Of a DNA stretch of 64,000 nucleotides, positions 38,158 through 49,383 are shown in pieces. The DNA comes from Cymbidium sinense. Lineage: Eukaryota; Streptophyta; Magnoliopsida; Asparagales; Orchidaceae. Below the pieces are notes generated by a model. The model worked only from the letters and a program-made list of their open reading frames with translations, was not told where the DNA came from and did not search any database. Within the stretch, counting starts at the first letter, position 1. Every line of letters starts with the position of its first letter. The DNA is taken from positions 107,821,121-107,885,120 of the forward strand of contig CM038222.1 in NCBI GenBank assembly GCA_021442155.1, in the 5' to 3' direction. The position numbers and the translations under genes were made by a program.

Positions 38158-39059
38158 TGTTGACCTCATTTTCAGATGAGGTTAACATCACTTCTGAAAT
38201 CATTAATTAGGATACCTAACCTTAAGTTAGAAAATTTTTAATCAAATACTTAGGTCACTATACCTAGTGACCTAATGCACCTTCCTTGGGTTTGATCTAA
38301 CCTAATGGCTTAGGTGGACTCAACCCAAATTTATAAATTTGAGTTAAATCAAATCAAATCCAAATAAATCAAAATGGAATCAAATTAAATTAAATAAATG
38401 AATCCAAAACCAAATCAAAGTTAGATCTAATTAACCCATTTGACATAGGTTTGACTTAAGTGGGTCCCACCAAGTCAAAGGTCAACTCAACAAAACATTT
38501 GACCAAATTAAATTTTTTTCAAATATTCCAAATGATTAAATAAACATATTTAATTATGAATCTAAAGAAATTCAAATTTATTTAGGCCTTAATTATAATA
38601 ATTAAACCACTTAGTCTAAATGAACCTAAATGGGTCTTATTGCGTTCAAACCCAAATCAAATTGAAATTAACTCAATTTGGACCATTCCCAATTGAAAAG
38701 CCCAAATATCAAACATTTGTAAACCAAGCTAGAAATCCTTAGAAATAATGACTTATTTCTTTAATTTATAGTGTTCTTAGGAAGAGACCCTTCTTAAGAT
38801 GTAATTAACTATAGGGGTTTTTCCTTATAGGGAACCATGAACTTAGTTTAAAATAAACCATGGTCTACCTTCCATATAGTTCAAGGGAAAAAATTTTGTA
38901 CATGAAAGACCCATTAGCTTTAGAAATCTTTTATTAAATGATGGAATCCATTATAAGAAAACATGTTCAGATTTTGAGATAATATATTTCTTTCTTAATA
39001 GCACATTTAATCATTCAAATTAAAAAATTCCTAAACTCTACGTAGTGTCAAACACATTT
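38158..39059 (+). mobile_element. Short (about 0.9 kb) relative of the long LTR
   Basis: It starts TGTTGACCTCATTTTCAGATG, like the long LTRs' 5' end (TGTTGACCTCACTTTTGGAATG), and holds a short GACCAAATT/CCCATTTGAC region like the 160-bp array. It then goes directly to the 3' blocks (CTTAAGATGTAATTAACTAT, AAAATAAACC, CTCTACGTAGTGTCAAACACA). All the middle kilobases are absent. TTACT flanks it (38153-38157 and 39060-39064), and gypsy2's empty site confirms that the flanks were once joined. Its last bases, ACACATTT, do not end in CA, so the right border is good to a few bases only. It lies opposite to gypsy1. Confidence 0.8.
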
Positions 39060-39064
39060 TTACT

Positions 39065-40650
39065 CATCACTTCCCAGTTTCTCTTACTTTTTAGGCTCAA
39101 GTAGCTAAAAGTAAAGCTTCTTAAGAAGATTTTTGAAGATTTTCTTGACTACCTCCCTCTTGAATGAATATGGCTTATTGAGTTTCTCAGTAAGAGTAGG
39201 TGGATAATAGCTACCTGGTGGTGGGTATTAATGTCACTACTGTGCAGGCTGCTGAGGTGGCCTTTGTGGTGGTCGAGGTAGTAGAAGTGGAGATTTATGA
39301 ACTAAAGTCTCTCAAACTATGCTCTCATTGGCTACTTCCCCTTATCCAATTCTGTAATAACCCCTGACTTTCTCTTAAATACCTTCTGAGGCTTGGGCTT
39401 GTATGATTGGTCAAAGAACGACATCTAGTTTGCTTCTTCTTGTAGATTGGTTGCCTTGCTGATTAGTTTCTCAAATATTTTAGTAGTGAAACCCTTAGCA
39501 ATCAAAGCAATTAGGCCATGAATATTATCAAGAAGAATTTCAATGGCAAGCTATTCTTGTAGCTGTGGTGCGCATTTCATACTCAAGTTTCACCACTTGA
39601 GAAAATAATCAACAAGAGACTCATTGGGTTTATGGTTTTCTACAACAAGGTCCCCTACAGTTACTCTCTATTCGGCTCTTATGAATATCTTAATGAAAAG
39701 CTTTTTTAACTCTACAAAAAAAAAACTTCACCAAATAATTGGGCAATTCTGCATACAAATCGAAAATAACTCCATAAAGGATACTGACAAACTTCATGAA
39801 GAGTAAAGCATCACTACCAACGGTGTTACAACAACTGGCCATGAAGTGTGTAATTTATTTGCCTAAGGTTCCCGCTGTCATAAAATACCTTGATGGATGG
39901 TGGCACAAAATGCTTAGTATTGAAATATATCAAATTCCTCCGGATAAGGTCTACCCTTTGGAACAGATGAGGTCTTTTGGGCTTATGCTAATGCTTCCTT
40001 CACTTGCATGTGCTTAATATCCTTCTCATGAATGGAGATGTTATCAACCGCCTTTCTATATAGGACATTGGAATCCTCATCCATTAGAGTGGTGCTCTTA
40101 GGATGGTCTAGGATGTGTACCAACTCAGGTCTATCAGCCTCCATAGATGTGGGTTAGGGACAGGTGTTTGATTTTGTAATTATAACACTATTGCCATCAA
40201 CTCCTCCACTCTCCTCTCCATTTTATCAATCTGATCATCCTTAAGTTTGATTTGTTGGAGAAGGCATTGAGTTGAGTGTGATACCTCACCTTCCTCAACT
40301 ACAATGTCCTGAGCTTCTTGGCTAGGTTCTTCTTGATGTAAGGACCCTCGGGTATCAACCATGTGGACCTCGTTATATCATCTAGGAGGTCATCCTCATT
40401 GGCATTAAAATGTACCATGCTCTCCTCTTGATTAGAATGATCATCTTCAACTATCTGACTCACTATGGCATGATATTCTGCCAATATCTCCTTTAAGGAT
40501 CGGTCATCTATTCTGCTTGGTACTACTGGGACATATGTTGGGTGATGACTCACTACTGGATTGTGCTCCAAATAGGTAATGCACTGTATGTCTTGGGCGG
40601 GAGAGGTGTAAGCTATGACTGCTTAAGCAATGACCAATTTGAGGGGAGAT
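39065..40650 (-). pseudogene. gypsy1 gag
   Basis: ORF 40571-40299 (SLKEILAEYHAIVSQIVEDD, then FNANEDDLLDD) and ORF 40362-40180 (LLQQIKLKDDQIDKMERRVE, then ELMAIV, coiled coil) match gypsy2 46540-46860. The Retrotrans_gag-like core follows on the complement of about 39990-39440 and the basic tail on 39200-39065. Stops and shifts are frequent. At about 40650 homology to gypsy2 ends and unrelated DNA begins, so the N-terminal gag, leader and 5' LTR of gypsy1 are missing. Confidence 0.78.
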
Positions 40651-42106
40651 TGTGACAACTAGTTTTACTATAATTAGACATGATAAGAGTTGGATATTAT
40701 TTTGTATTCACTAACTTTCTTTGAGTTTTGGAGTTAAGTTTATGTTTAGTTTATTAATAGATTTTTAGTAGTTTAAATTGGACAAATTTTTTACACTTCA
40801 AAATTTATCTTATTATTTTTAATTAATTTTTTGAGATGTGTTTTATACCTGAATTACAAACCTTCTTCACCACATTGTAAAGCATCCTTGTCTTTATTTT
40901 CATCATATTTTTACCTATCTTTATGAGCATCATAAGTAAGAAAATAAAATATTTCTTATTGGATTTATCTTCTTTAAGAAATTTATACATATTTATAAAA
41001 ATGGGCTTTTTTTGGAATCATTTGGTGTCCGTTTTATAAATCATTTAAACCAAAATGTTCAAAACATGATGTTTTATTAATTAGTTATTTTTCATAATTT
41101 TTAGAGTCAAATATTTCAAATATATAAGAATTTATATGAAAATTATAAATTAATAATTAATTAATTATAATTATATTTTTATATAAAAAATATAGTTTCT
41201 TTATAAATATCAAAGCCCACTATTATTTTTCTTATTTACCAAATAAAAATTGTTTTAGAGGGAGGGAGAGAGAGAGAGAAGGGGGGAGAGGAAGAGGTGA
41301 GAGAAAGTGAGGTTTAGAGATCTTAGAGCACATTTCGTCTGTCAGGCCAATTAGAAAAATTTTATGGCTCTAGGTAGGCTAATATTTACTTACTTTAGAT
41401 TTCCATTTCTTAGCTTATGTGTGTAATTTTGGTATTTTATTTGATTGAACTTTATTTAAACTCAAATCAACAAATTAGATTTATGAATATTTCATCATAT
41501 AACTTTTGATAATTTGTAGAATGAAATGTGCTTAAACATATTAACATAGAAAAATAAAGTTTTCACCAGGTACTTTATGTTGTATACTATTTTGTGTATT
41601 TTAGTAAAATATTAAGCCTGATGAAGTTTGATATAAAACAAGAAAATCTTTAACATTATATTTTGAACATTATATATAAATGATTTTTACATATTATGAT
41701 TGTTGATGCATGCACACAAATTTACTTATATTGTTTATGTTTAGTTGTACCTATGATACTTACATATTTTTGCAACATATTTAATGATGTTTATATATGC
41801 GTAAAATGATAATATTCAATGCTTAAGTATCAAAGTATGTGTGTAAAATGGGGGAAAAGGTGGAGAAGTGTAGGCGGCTAAATGGTTATATTTTATGAGG
41901 ATTCAAGTGGAATTACAAGGGAATATATGTTTATAATTTTATTTTCATTTGTACATTTTATATGAATAAATAAATGTAAACAAGTTGAGACATAAGTGGA
42001 AGTGGAGATATAAGGGGCAAAGGAGAAATATAAAGATTTGGTTGTATAAATGGAAATAGAGGTATAAGGGGGGAAGAGAAAGATATAAATCACCAGATAC
42101 TTTATG
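40651..42106. mobile_element. Unclassified insertion, possible LTR remnant
   Basis: Homology to gypsy1 gag ends and homology to LTR-5 begins at the two borders. The block starts TGTGACAACTAGTTTTAC, a common opening for plant gypsy LTRs. It contains a purine run (GAGAGAGAGAGAAGGGGGGAG at 41268-41290), a repeated phrase CACCAGGTACTTTATG / CACCAGATACTTTATG (41564 and 42090), and short purine repeats (GAGATATAAGGGGCAAAGGAG at 42003 and a similar one at 42058). I found no clear duplication of flanking bases and no coding. It may be a solo LTR of another family or a patchwork of deletions. Confidence 0.4.
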
Positions 42107-44632
42107 TGCAAATATATATATTTAATCAAATATCATGAACAATAAAAATAAAGAAGTGTGTATGACATTGATGATGGAAAGAAGTAGTGGAATGTTACTC
42201 ATGTAATAGTGATTCAATTTATTAATTCTAAGATGCCTTTTATTTTGAATAAGACTCTTTAAGACAAACCCAAACTTAAGCTTAGTAAAAATGTTTATAA
42301 ATGGCTCACTAAAGATACTAAAGTCATAATAATATACATTTAGAAAATAACTTAGGGTAGGGATGAAGGGGGTCAAACCCCTTTCTTGTCTTCATAAAGA
42401 TTAAATGTTGAGTAGGCATTAAATGAAACAAGAAAGTATAAATTAAAATTAATCAATTCATTCAAAGATTTAAAGTGAAATCCCCCCTAATGTTTAACTT
42501 AAATAATTTTAAACTTTAGATAATCACACTCTTAAAGCTTAGTCAAGACACACCACACTAAACCTTAGCACATATTAGAATGTAAATCAGCAATTCAAGT
42601 ATTAGGTTAGGCCAGTGTATGTTATGGTCTTGGGTTTTATTTTATGATGTAATGTTTTAGACTGCATATTAGGATTGTTTGTGCGTAGACTGGATGTTAG
42701 GTAACCACTAGCCTAATGATGTATTCTACAGGAGATTTTGCTAAAGGATCCACCGTAATAATAAGTAAATATAAATTTTTTTTTCTTCCAGGTGCTGCTT
42801 ATGCCCCTAACCATAATCCATTAGGGCAGGTGGGCTTGGCTACCCAAGTGCATGGGGCTACGTCCAAATATGTGAAATATAATTGCTTGTCTTATATGTT
42901 TGTTTAGCTAATGTGTGTTTTGTAGGTGTAGTTAGATTTTATTTTTTATAAATATGTAATTTTTGTAATAGGATTAGGATTATTGATACAAGGCTTAAGT
43001 TGAGTAGTGGCTAGAAGGAAAAGACTTGGGAGGTCCTATGAAGCTTGGACCAAAATAATCCAAGGAAAAGAAAGAAGAACAAAGATTAAAGACCCCCATA
43101 GTATTCATTTCATTTATAAAATTTAATTATAACCTAGGTTGTATAAAGGAGCTTAGCTGCCCAACATTTATTTTTCTATTTTTCAGGTACCCGATCGCAT
43201 CAGGCTTTTATTCTTTTACAAAAATCTAAATGTTTGATTGTTATGTTTAGATTGCATAATAGAAATGGCATGTTTTTCATAAGTTTTTAAAAGTGTGATA
43301 ATTTGATGTATGGCCTGGATGCAGTAGGCTCTTTAGGATAAAGTTGAATTTTTCATCCTACTAAATTTTAATACAACTCATAACCTAATTTTAAAGCCTA
43401 GGCTCTTAATAAATATAAATAAAAGATTTAAAAATTCTTTAGTTGAATGTTGTATGCTATCACACCATGCATTTTATATTGTGCCACTATTGAATAAAGA
43501 GGGTCTCCACTCTTGCACGATAGGGGATATGCTTGACCTTTGAGGACAATCCCTTATAGTGGAGAATAGCTCCTCTAATTGATTTATCCCATGACTTAAT
43601 TTCATCATGCATATAGGCATAATTTTCCGAAGCCTTGGTCCAAAATGAATGTGTCAAAATGGTTTATAAAGATACAAATTTTGATATTAATCTAAGTCAT
43701 GTTTTAATACCAATCATGATCTAGTCTCTTAGGGAGAAAGTTTAAGATTATAACTTCCTTCCTAATTAAATAACAACCTAACTATCTTGCATCTACATAA
43801 GACCAGCTTACATGATTTTAAAATGTAGGAGGTGTTAGCTGGCAGCCAGTCCAGGAGGTTGTAAGTCTAGAATAGTCAGGATGTGTCTATTCTCTCTTAT
43901 GAAAGTAAACCATTATGTCTCATTTTCTCGATTAGACTTAAGTCATGCTTCTAGCTTATGTTGAAGCATTTTAGATTTATGTTATGAGGCTACTTATTTC
44001 CTTCAGGCTATGAGCATAAGTCCTCACCTATTAGGCTTTTCCTAAACCTCGTGTTGTTGGACTATAAGCCCTAGCATTCTAATGAAATTTAAAATCAAAC
44101 AAAAGTAAATTCTCTCTTTCAAATATGTAAAGCCTCATTATAGGGTAGATTCAAGCACTTACTAGGCTTCCTAGTATCCCGAGTGCTTCTTATTTATTCT
44201 CCTTTGGAATCGGTAAATAAGTCTTCTTATTTGAACCTTCCTACTTGATTTTCAAAAGTACCCACTCTTTTGATAGTCTATCTTTAAAGTGTTTGGATAT
44301 ACTTATCAACTACTTTAATCGAAAGTATTCTTAAGAAATTCCTATTTCTTAAGATGTAATTAACTATGGAAGCTTGCTTCCATAGGGAACTAAAGAACCC
44401 GACATAAAATAAACCCTGCTTTACTTGTCCATGTAAAGTAAAGGAAAGATCTCTCATATATACATAGACCCATCTACCTTAGGAGTCCTTATTAGGTGAT
44501 TAAATTCATTATAAAGTGATATTTCTATCTCTTTAGATGGTACACCTTACCTTAATGTTGCACCCGATCACTTCAAAAATTTCCCCTTAATATCTGCATA
44601 GTATCTCCACGACTCCAAATTAAAACACCACA
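42107..44632 (+). mobile_element. LTR-5, 3' part; 5' LTR of gypsy2
   Basis: It enters the family sequence at GCAAATATATATATTTAATC (compare LTR-6 at about 55690) and follows it to the exact 3' end CCAAATTAAAACACCACA at 44632, with gypsy2's primer-binding region directly after. A GTATAAAG box lies at 43141, followed by GAGCTTAGCTGCCCAAC. The first several kilobases (160-bp array, GC-rich block, 100-bp motifs) are missing. Being attached to the internal region, it fixes the true orientation of the whole LTR family. Confidence 0.9.
43141..43148 (+). promoter_or_regulatory. TATA-like box in LTR-5
   Basis: GTATAAAG, followed by GAGCTTAGCTGCCCAAC, matches TATATAAG plus GGTAGAGCTTGGCTACCCAA in LTR-6. 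It is a candidate core promoter of gypsy2, 1.49 kb from the LTR end. Confidence 0.5.
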
Positions 44633-44636
44633 AATT

Positions 44637-44660
44637 TTTATGGCAACTTCGTTGGGGATT
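44637..44660 (+). promoter_or_regulatory. Probable primer-binding region of gypsy2
   Basis: Right after the LTR end and a short T-rich spacer comes ATGGCAACTTCGTTGGGGA. This resembles the TGGCGACT...GGGGA primer-binding sites that follow the 5' LTR in plant Tat/Ogre elements, with a few substitutions. Its place, four to seven bases after the CA end, is as expected. I did not establish which tRNA primes it. Confidence 0.7.
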
Positions 44661-45201
44661 GTTCTTCTCTCCATCTTAGTAAATCATTATCTCCAAACAT
44701 TGATAGTGAACTTACATTTTTCTTATGTAAGTCCAAGGCTATCATCCCTTCTTTTGGGCACCTTGTCTATTTCATCCTTAGGCAAGTATGGCCAACATCA
44801 TCTAGGTTTTAGGACCTCACTCTAGTTAGACATAAAACTCCTATTAAATTTCCAATAGGTAAGAAAGATCAATCAAAGAAATCACATAAAACAAGTTAAA
44901 TAAAGTAAGTCTAAAATTTTAAGAACCTCTTGCCACTAGCATGACAAAGTAAGGTTCATCAAACATCTTCAAAATTCATTTGAGCTAACTTTTTATGAAG
45001 TTCAAAAGACATTCCTCCTCAAAATTACAAATCTCTCCAATGAGTATATGAACCCCATCTATCATAACCAAATTTGTTAAATGATGGTTTTAATCCAAAG
45101 TCAAGTCAAAAGAATAATAACCAAAGCAAAGTCTAATCCTATGCCTTTCTTTTTCCAGCAGCGAAGAGGAAAAGTCTAGTCCTTCATTTATTTCAAGCAC
45201 C
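44661..45201 (+). other. gypsy2 5' leader
   Basis: About 540 bases separate the primer-binding region and the first credible start codon. It is AT-rich with no recognisable domain; the frame at 44640-44825 overlaps the primer-binding region and is probably chance. Confidence 0.5.
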
Positions 45202-46440
45202 ATGTCATCTAGAAAGCTCATCTTCTCATTTGCCTCAGGGGTGAGTTTGGCCATGGATCATGCCATACACACCTCATCCTCAGTCATCAAGTTCAGCCTT
45301 GGGTTTGAGCATTTTACAGTCACTTGTGATGGTCCCACCCTTAGCACAGTGAGTAAGGAGGAGGTGGCTGACAAGAAGCTACTTATATAGTTTGATCTCT
45401 AGTCAGATACCAAGTATCCATCCCTAAAGAGAAAAGCCTTAGAGGTTACCACACCACGAGTACCACTTGTGCCTGTCACAATTTATGCTTGGACTAGTAC
45501 CGCCTCTACTGCAACCTCAAATCTTAAGAGGAAGTTAGTCCTAGCATCTGAGATTGTTTGTCCCATCTTTGAGGTTAGTACTAGCTCTTGTCATGCACCT
45601 TTGACCTAGACTTAGCACCATAATAAAAATAGGAAGATTGAGAGGTACTATAAGTGCATGGCCAAAGAGGTTGAGGAAGCCTCCCATGTAGTTGAAGAGG
45701 GGTCCATTTATGAGACCTCTCCCCTTCTTTGTGATAGTAGGTTTCACCATCTCTCAGCTAGAGAGGGAGAGGAGGATGTGAGGAAGATAGTAGAATCACC
45801 CCCATGACTCGCAGAGTATGCGACACTCGATAGGGAGAAGTGGAAGCCCTATGTTGGTCTGAGGTCCATGCTCAAGAGAGTAGGGAGAGTCCATGGATGA
45901 TCTGAGTTCACCACCATTCATGACTTGATAAGAGTGATCTCTAAAAGTGTAAGGGATAAAATCTATAGAGAAAAGGCCACAGAGGCCAAGGTTGCGCCCA
46001 AATGGGCAAGAGAGATAGGAGGAGGTTTGCTAAATAGATGAAGGCCTCTGCATTGATTGACCATTCTAATCTGTAAGCTGATAAAACTGGTCATTCAGAT
46101 AGGATTATTCTCACTGGTTTCCGCTATGGAGAGGCAACCAATGTTGTCACGACCTCACTGCTCCACTCACCGACCACCATCACTAGTCTATGCCCCACCA
46201 TTGAAGTGCCTGCCAAATATCGTAAGTCAGCATCTAGAGAAAAGGCATCCCCCTTGGTGATACAATTACGTCCCAAGGACCACACCCCATCCACACTACC
46301 AGTTAAGGAGAGGCCGAGCTTTCCCACTCGACCTACTTCCCCAATGGTAAAAAAGAGGGAGTGGTGGCCCAAGAGGAGAAGTAAGAAGAAGATGCAGGTT
46401 AACTCCCATGATTGTCAAACCAGTTAGAGATGGCACACCT
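45202..46440 (+). pseudogene. gypsy2 extra ORF or gag N-terminal extension
   Basis: An ATG at 45202 opens MSSRKLIFSFASGVSLAMDH, with 62 codons before the first stop. After that stop (TAG where Gln is likely) protein-like sequence continues: KYPSLKRKALEVTTPRVPLV, then basic and acidic blocks (NRKIERYYKCMAKEVEEASH; EKWKPYVGLRSMLKRVGRVH; DLIRVISKSVRDKIYREKAT). I do not recognise the domain. Ogre-type Tat elements carry an additional ORF of unknown function upstream of gag, and this relic is at the right place. It could instead be a long gag N-terminus. gypsy1 lacks it through truncation. Confidence 0.5.
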
Positions 46441-46519
46441 CTTATCCAAAACATATAGTGTGTCACCTCTTTAGCACATAGTCCAGAAGTGAGTCACCCC
46501 CACGATATATATTCCAGTG

Positions 46520-48260
46520 GTTTCGGGTAAACTGGACAACCAATCATTAGAGAAAATATTAGAGGACTATCATGCCGCAGAGAGGCAGATAGTTAGAGAT
46601 GACCATTCTGACCAAGAGTAGGGTATGATAGACTTCAATGCTGATGAGGATGACTTTTTGGATGATGCCACTAAATTCCACATAGTTGATAGTTGAGGAT
46701 CCTTGCATAGGAAATAGCCCAACTAAGAAGCTTAGAGCATTGTAGTTGAGGAAGGTGAGGCATCGGACTCAACTCAACGCCTTCTCCAACAAATCAAGCT
46801 CAAAGATGATCAGATTAATAAGACTGAGCGTAGAGTAGAGGAGTTGATGGCAGTCATATTGGCATTGTAAAATCAAGCACCTGTCCCTCAAACCACTTCT
46901 ATGGAGGCTAATAAACCTAAGTTGATACATATTCTAGATCATCCTAAGAACACTACTCCAATGGATGAAGATACTGATAGACTGCATAAGAAGACAACCG
47001 ATAGTACCTCTATGCATGAAAAACACATCAAGCTGACGGTAAAATAGCAAGTGAAGAAGGCGTTGGCTCAGGTCCAAGGGGTCTCATCAGTTCCAAAGGG
47101 TAGACCGTACCTAGAGGAGTTCGATGTAGTTCAATACCCTAACAATTTTGTCCCATCATTTTTCAAGGTATTCGATTGTAGTGGGAACCTTAGGTGGCAT
47201 ATTAAACACTTTGGGGCCAATTGTTATAACATCGATGGTATTGACAGGTACTCTTCTGGCAGTTTGTCTGCAATCTTTCTATAGTGGCCTTTGATTAGTA
47301 CACCGAACTAGCAAATGGATGGATTAAATCTTTTACAAAGTTAGAGTATCTTTTTATCAAGAGATTCACAGGAGCTCACCAAAGAGTGATTGTAGGATAC
47401 CTCATTATAGAGAAACAAAAACTCAATGGGTTTCTTGTTGATTATATTCTCAGAAAAAACCTGAGTATGAAATGTGAACCACAACTGCAGGAGAAATATG
47501 CCATTGAAATTCTTTTTAAGAATATTCATGGCTTGGTCTCCTTTATGTTCAAGGGATTTACTATTAAGATATTTAAAAAACCAATTAGCAAGGCATCTAA
47601 CCTACAATAAGAAGCCAAATAGTTACCCTTGTTAGACCAATCATCCAAGGCTAAGCCTCAGAAAGTGTTTAAGAAGAAACTAGGGACATTAGTGGTAGTG
47701 GACAAGGGGAAGCAACTGCAAAGTTTAAGAGGCCCAGAGCTTAGCAGGCTTCACTCCTACCTCCTCTTCTACTACCCCAGCCACCATAAAAGCCACCCTA
47801 ACAACCTACATAGTAGCGATACCATTATCCATCACTAGGCAGCTATTATCCACCTACTCTTGCTGATAAACACAATAAGCCATATTCATTCAAGAGGGAG
47901 GTAGTTAGAAAAATCTTCAAGAATCTTCTTAAGAAGCCTGATTTCCAGCTACCTAAGCCTACAAAGCTGAGGAAGTGGGTAGGAGTGATGATCCTAACTA
48001 CTGCCCCTACCACCACATGCTAGGCCATGTCGTAAAGGATTACTTTACATTAAAGGATTGGCTTGAGTGTAGTTACAAGCCAAGAGTCATAGTGATCCCT
48101 TTAGAATAGTCAGTGGAACAACCTTCTGGTTTTATTAAAGTAGTCTTTGGGGAAATATCTGATCCTCTCAAGATAAAAGAAGGTTAGGATATCTCTTTAT
48201 CACATACCTCTAAAAAGATTACTTCTAAAATTAAAAAACTTTTTCTATAGGTGCTTGACT
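46520..48260 (+). pseudogene. gypsy2 gag
   Basis: The order is: an acidic stretch (ILEDYHAAERQIVRDDHSD, FNADEDDFLDD), a coiled coil (LLQQIKLKDDQINKTERRVE, ELMAV) near 46790-46860, and then a Retrotrans_gag-like core. The core runs through ORF 47051-47284 (YPNNFVPSFFKVFDCSGNLR, WHIKHFGANCYNIDG) and ORF 47386-47610 (VGYLIIEKQKLNGFLVDYIL). A basic tail (KREVVRKIFKNLLKKPDFQL) precedes a zinc-knuckle relic at about 48000-48070 (YCPYHHMLGHVVKDYFTLKD), where the final Cys is Tyr. Stops (CAG to TAG) and frameshifts break it throughout. Gag would form the virus-like particle. Confidence 0.82.
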
Positions 48261-49383
48261 TAGCTCAGACCTCCAACACTAAAGAAGGTATGCTAGTTGT
48301 GAGTGATAACTGAGGGAGGGTGGAAGCCCAGCAGTAGCAGCAACCACCACATACCCATGATAGTTCCATAGTGCAAACACCATCCAAGTCTAGTGTTCTC
48401 TCTCCCACTACTGTAGTCACTACATCTATTAGGTCCGCTGCCATCAGCAGGAGTGTTGTATCTGCGGTTGAGTGCACCAAAACACTTATACCACTTACTT
48501 TACTTTAGTTTTACCATGTACCACCAAAAATTGAAGAAATCAAGGAAGAAGAAGAATTCCACTTACATCTTATCTACTTACAAAGATTTTAGTTATTTTA
48601 TTCCCATTGATAGCTCTCCAAGTCACAATAGTAATAATTTAAATACGAATAAGTGGGGATGACTTGACCACCACCAAGATGATGAAGAGGCAAGTCTAGA
48701 AGAAACCCCAGGGGTGGTAGACCTCCATACCTACCACCTATCCGGAGGTTCATTCCAGCATCCAGGATTACACTTGCCATCTACTTAGACTTAGAATCTA
48801 GTTCAGAGGATGAGTCATATGTAGTGAGCACACCAGCTACTTATCTACATTAGTAGATTCTGTTGGAGGTGATTTTAGAGCACAACATTGATGAAGACTA
48901 GGTCCCCAAGCAAAGCATAATTATATCAGAATCTTCTATATGTGATATTATTATACAACATATGGGTGCCTTAAGCTCTATCCTCATAGAAAGTTGGGGG
49001 TTTGGTAGTTAAGGAAGTTCCTAAAACATACATAAATGCTAAACCCTAAAGGTTTTACCCAAGATTAACATCCTAAAGCCAAGAAATTGATGTAGAGCTT
49101 GAGGATGAATCATTCAAAGAATTAAGAGAATTATCATTTGATTTTGGTACTCGCCTTGTGTTCTTAATCTAGCAAAAAAGGTTTAATTCTGCATACATGT
49201 TATGAGCACATATCAGAGTACTTCAAAATATTATGGGATAATAAATGCAAGAATTCTCAATCAAGACCCATACTAGGCTTTGATAAGGTAGGTCTAGGGG
49301 ATGATGATGATTACTACCTAGTCACCATTAATCATTTAGAATCTGATAGGTTCTTCTCAATCCATATTAACTCATATGAGAAA
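48261..49383 (+). pseudogene. gypsy2 gag-pol linker with the protease deleted
   Basis: Up to about 48650 the sequence matches gypsy1's region just before the protease (ACTTACATCTTATCTACTTA, then TTATTTTATTCCCATTGATAG). From about 48690 (AGAGGCAAGTCTAGAAGAAA) it matches gypsy1 sequence well after the protease (complement of about 36550). The 0.9 kb between, which in gypsy1 holds the retropepsin, is missing, with the junction between 48650 and 48690. The rest is degenerate linker. Confidence 0.72.

Larger units (their letters stand above)
19467..40650 (-). mobile_element. gypsy1, Tat-lineage Ty3/gypsy element, degenerate
   Basis: In minus-strand order: gag, zinc knuckle, protease, linker, RT, RNase H, archaeal-type RNase H remnant, integrase, 3' repeats, partial 3' LTR. 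Two later insertions split it (LTR-4 in the protease-RT linker, the short LTR in gag). Internal length without insertions is about 8.3 kb. The 5' LTR is lost or replaced. Confidence 0.83.

Noticed and set aside
39624..40017. Plus-strand frames of 60 and 73 codons
   Set aside because: They lie opposite gypsy1 gag and are shadows of it.
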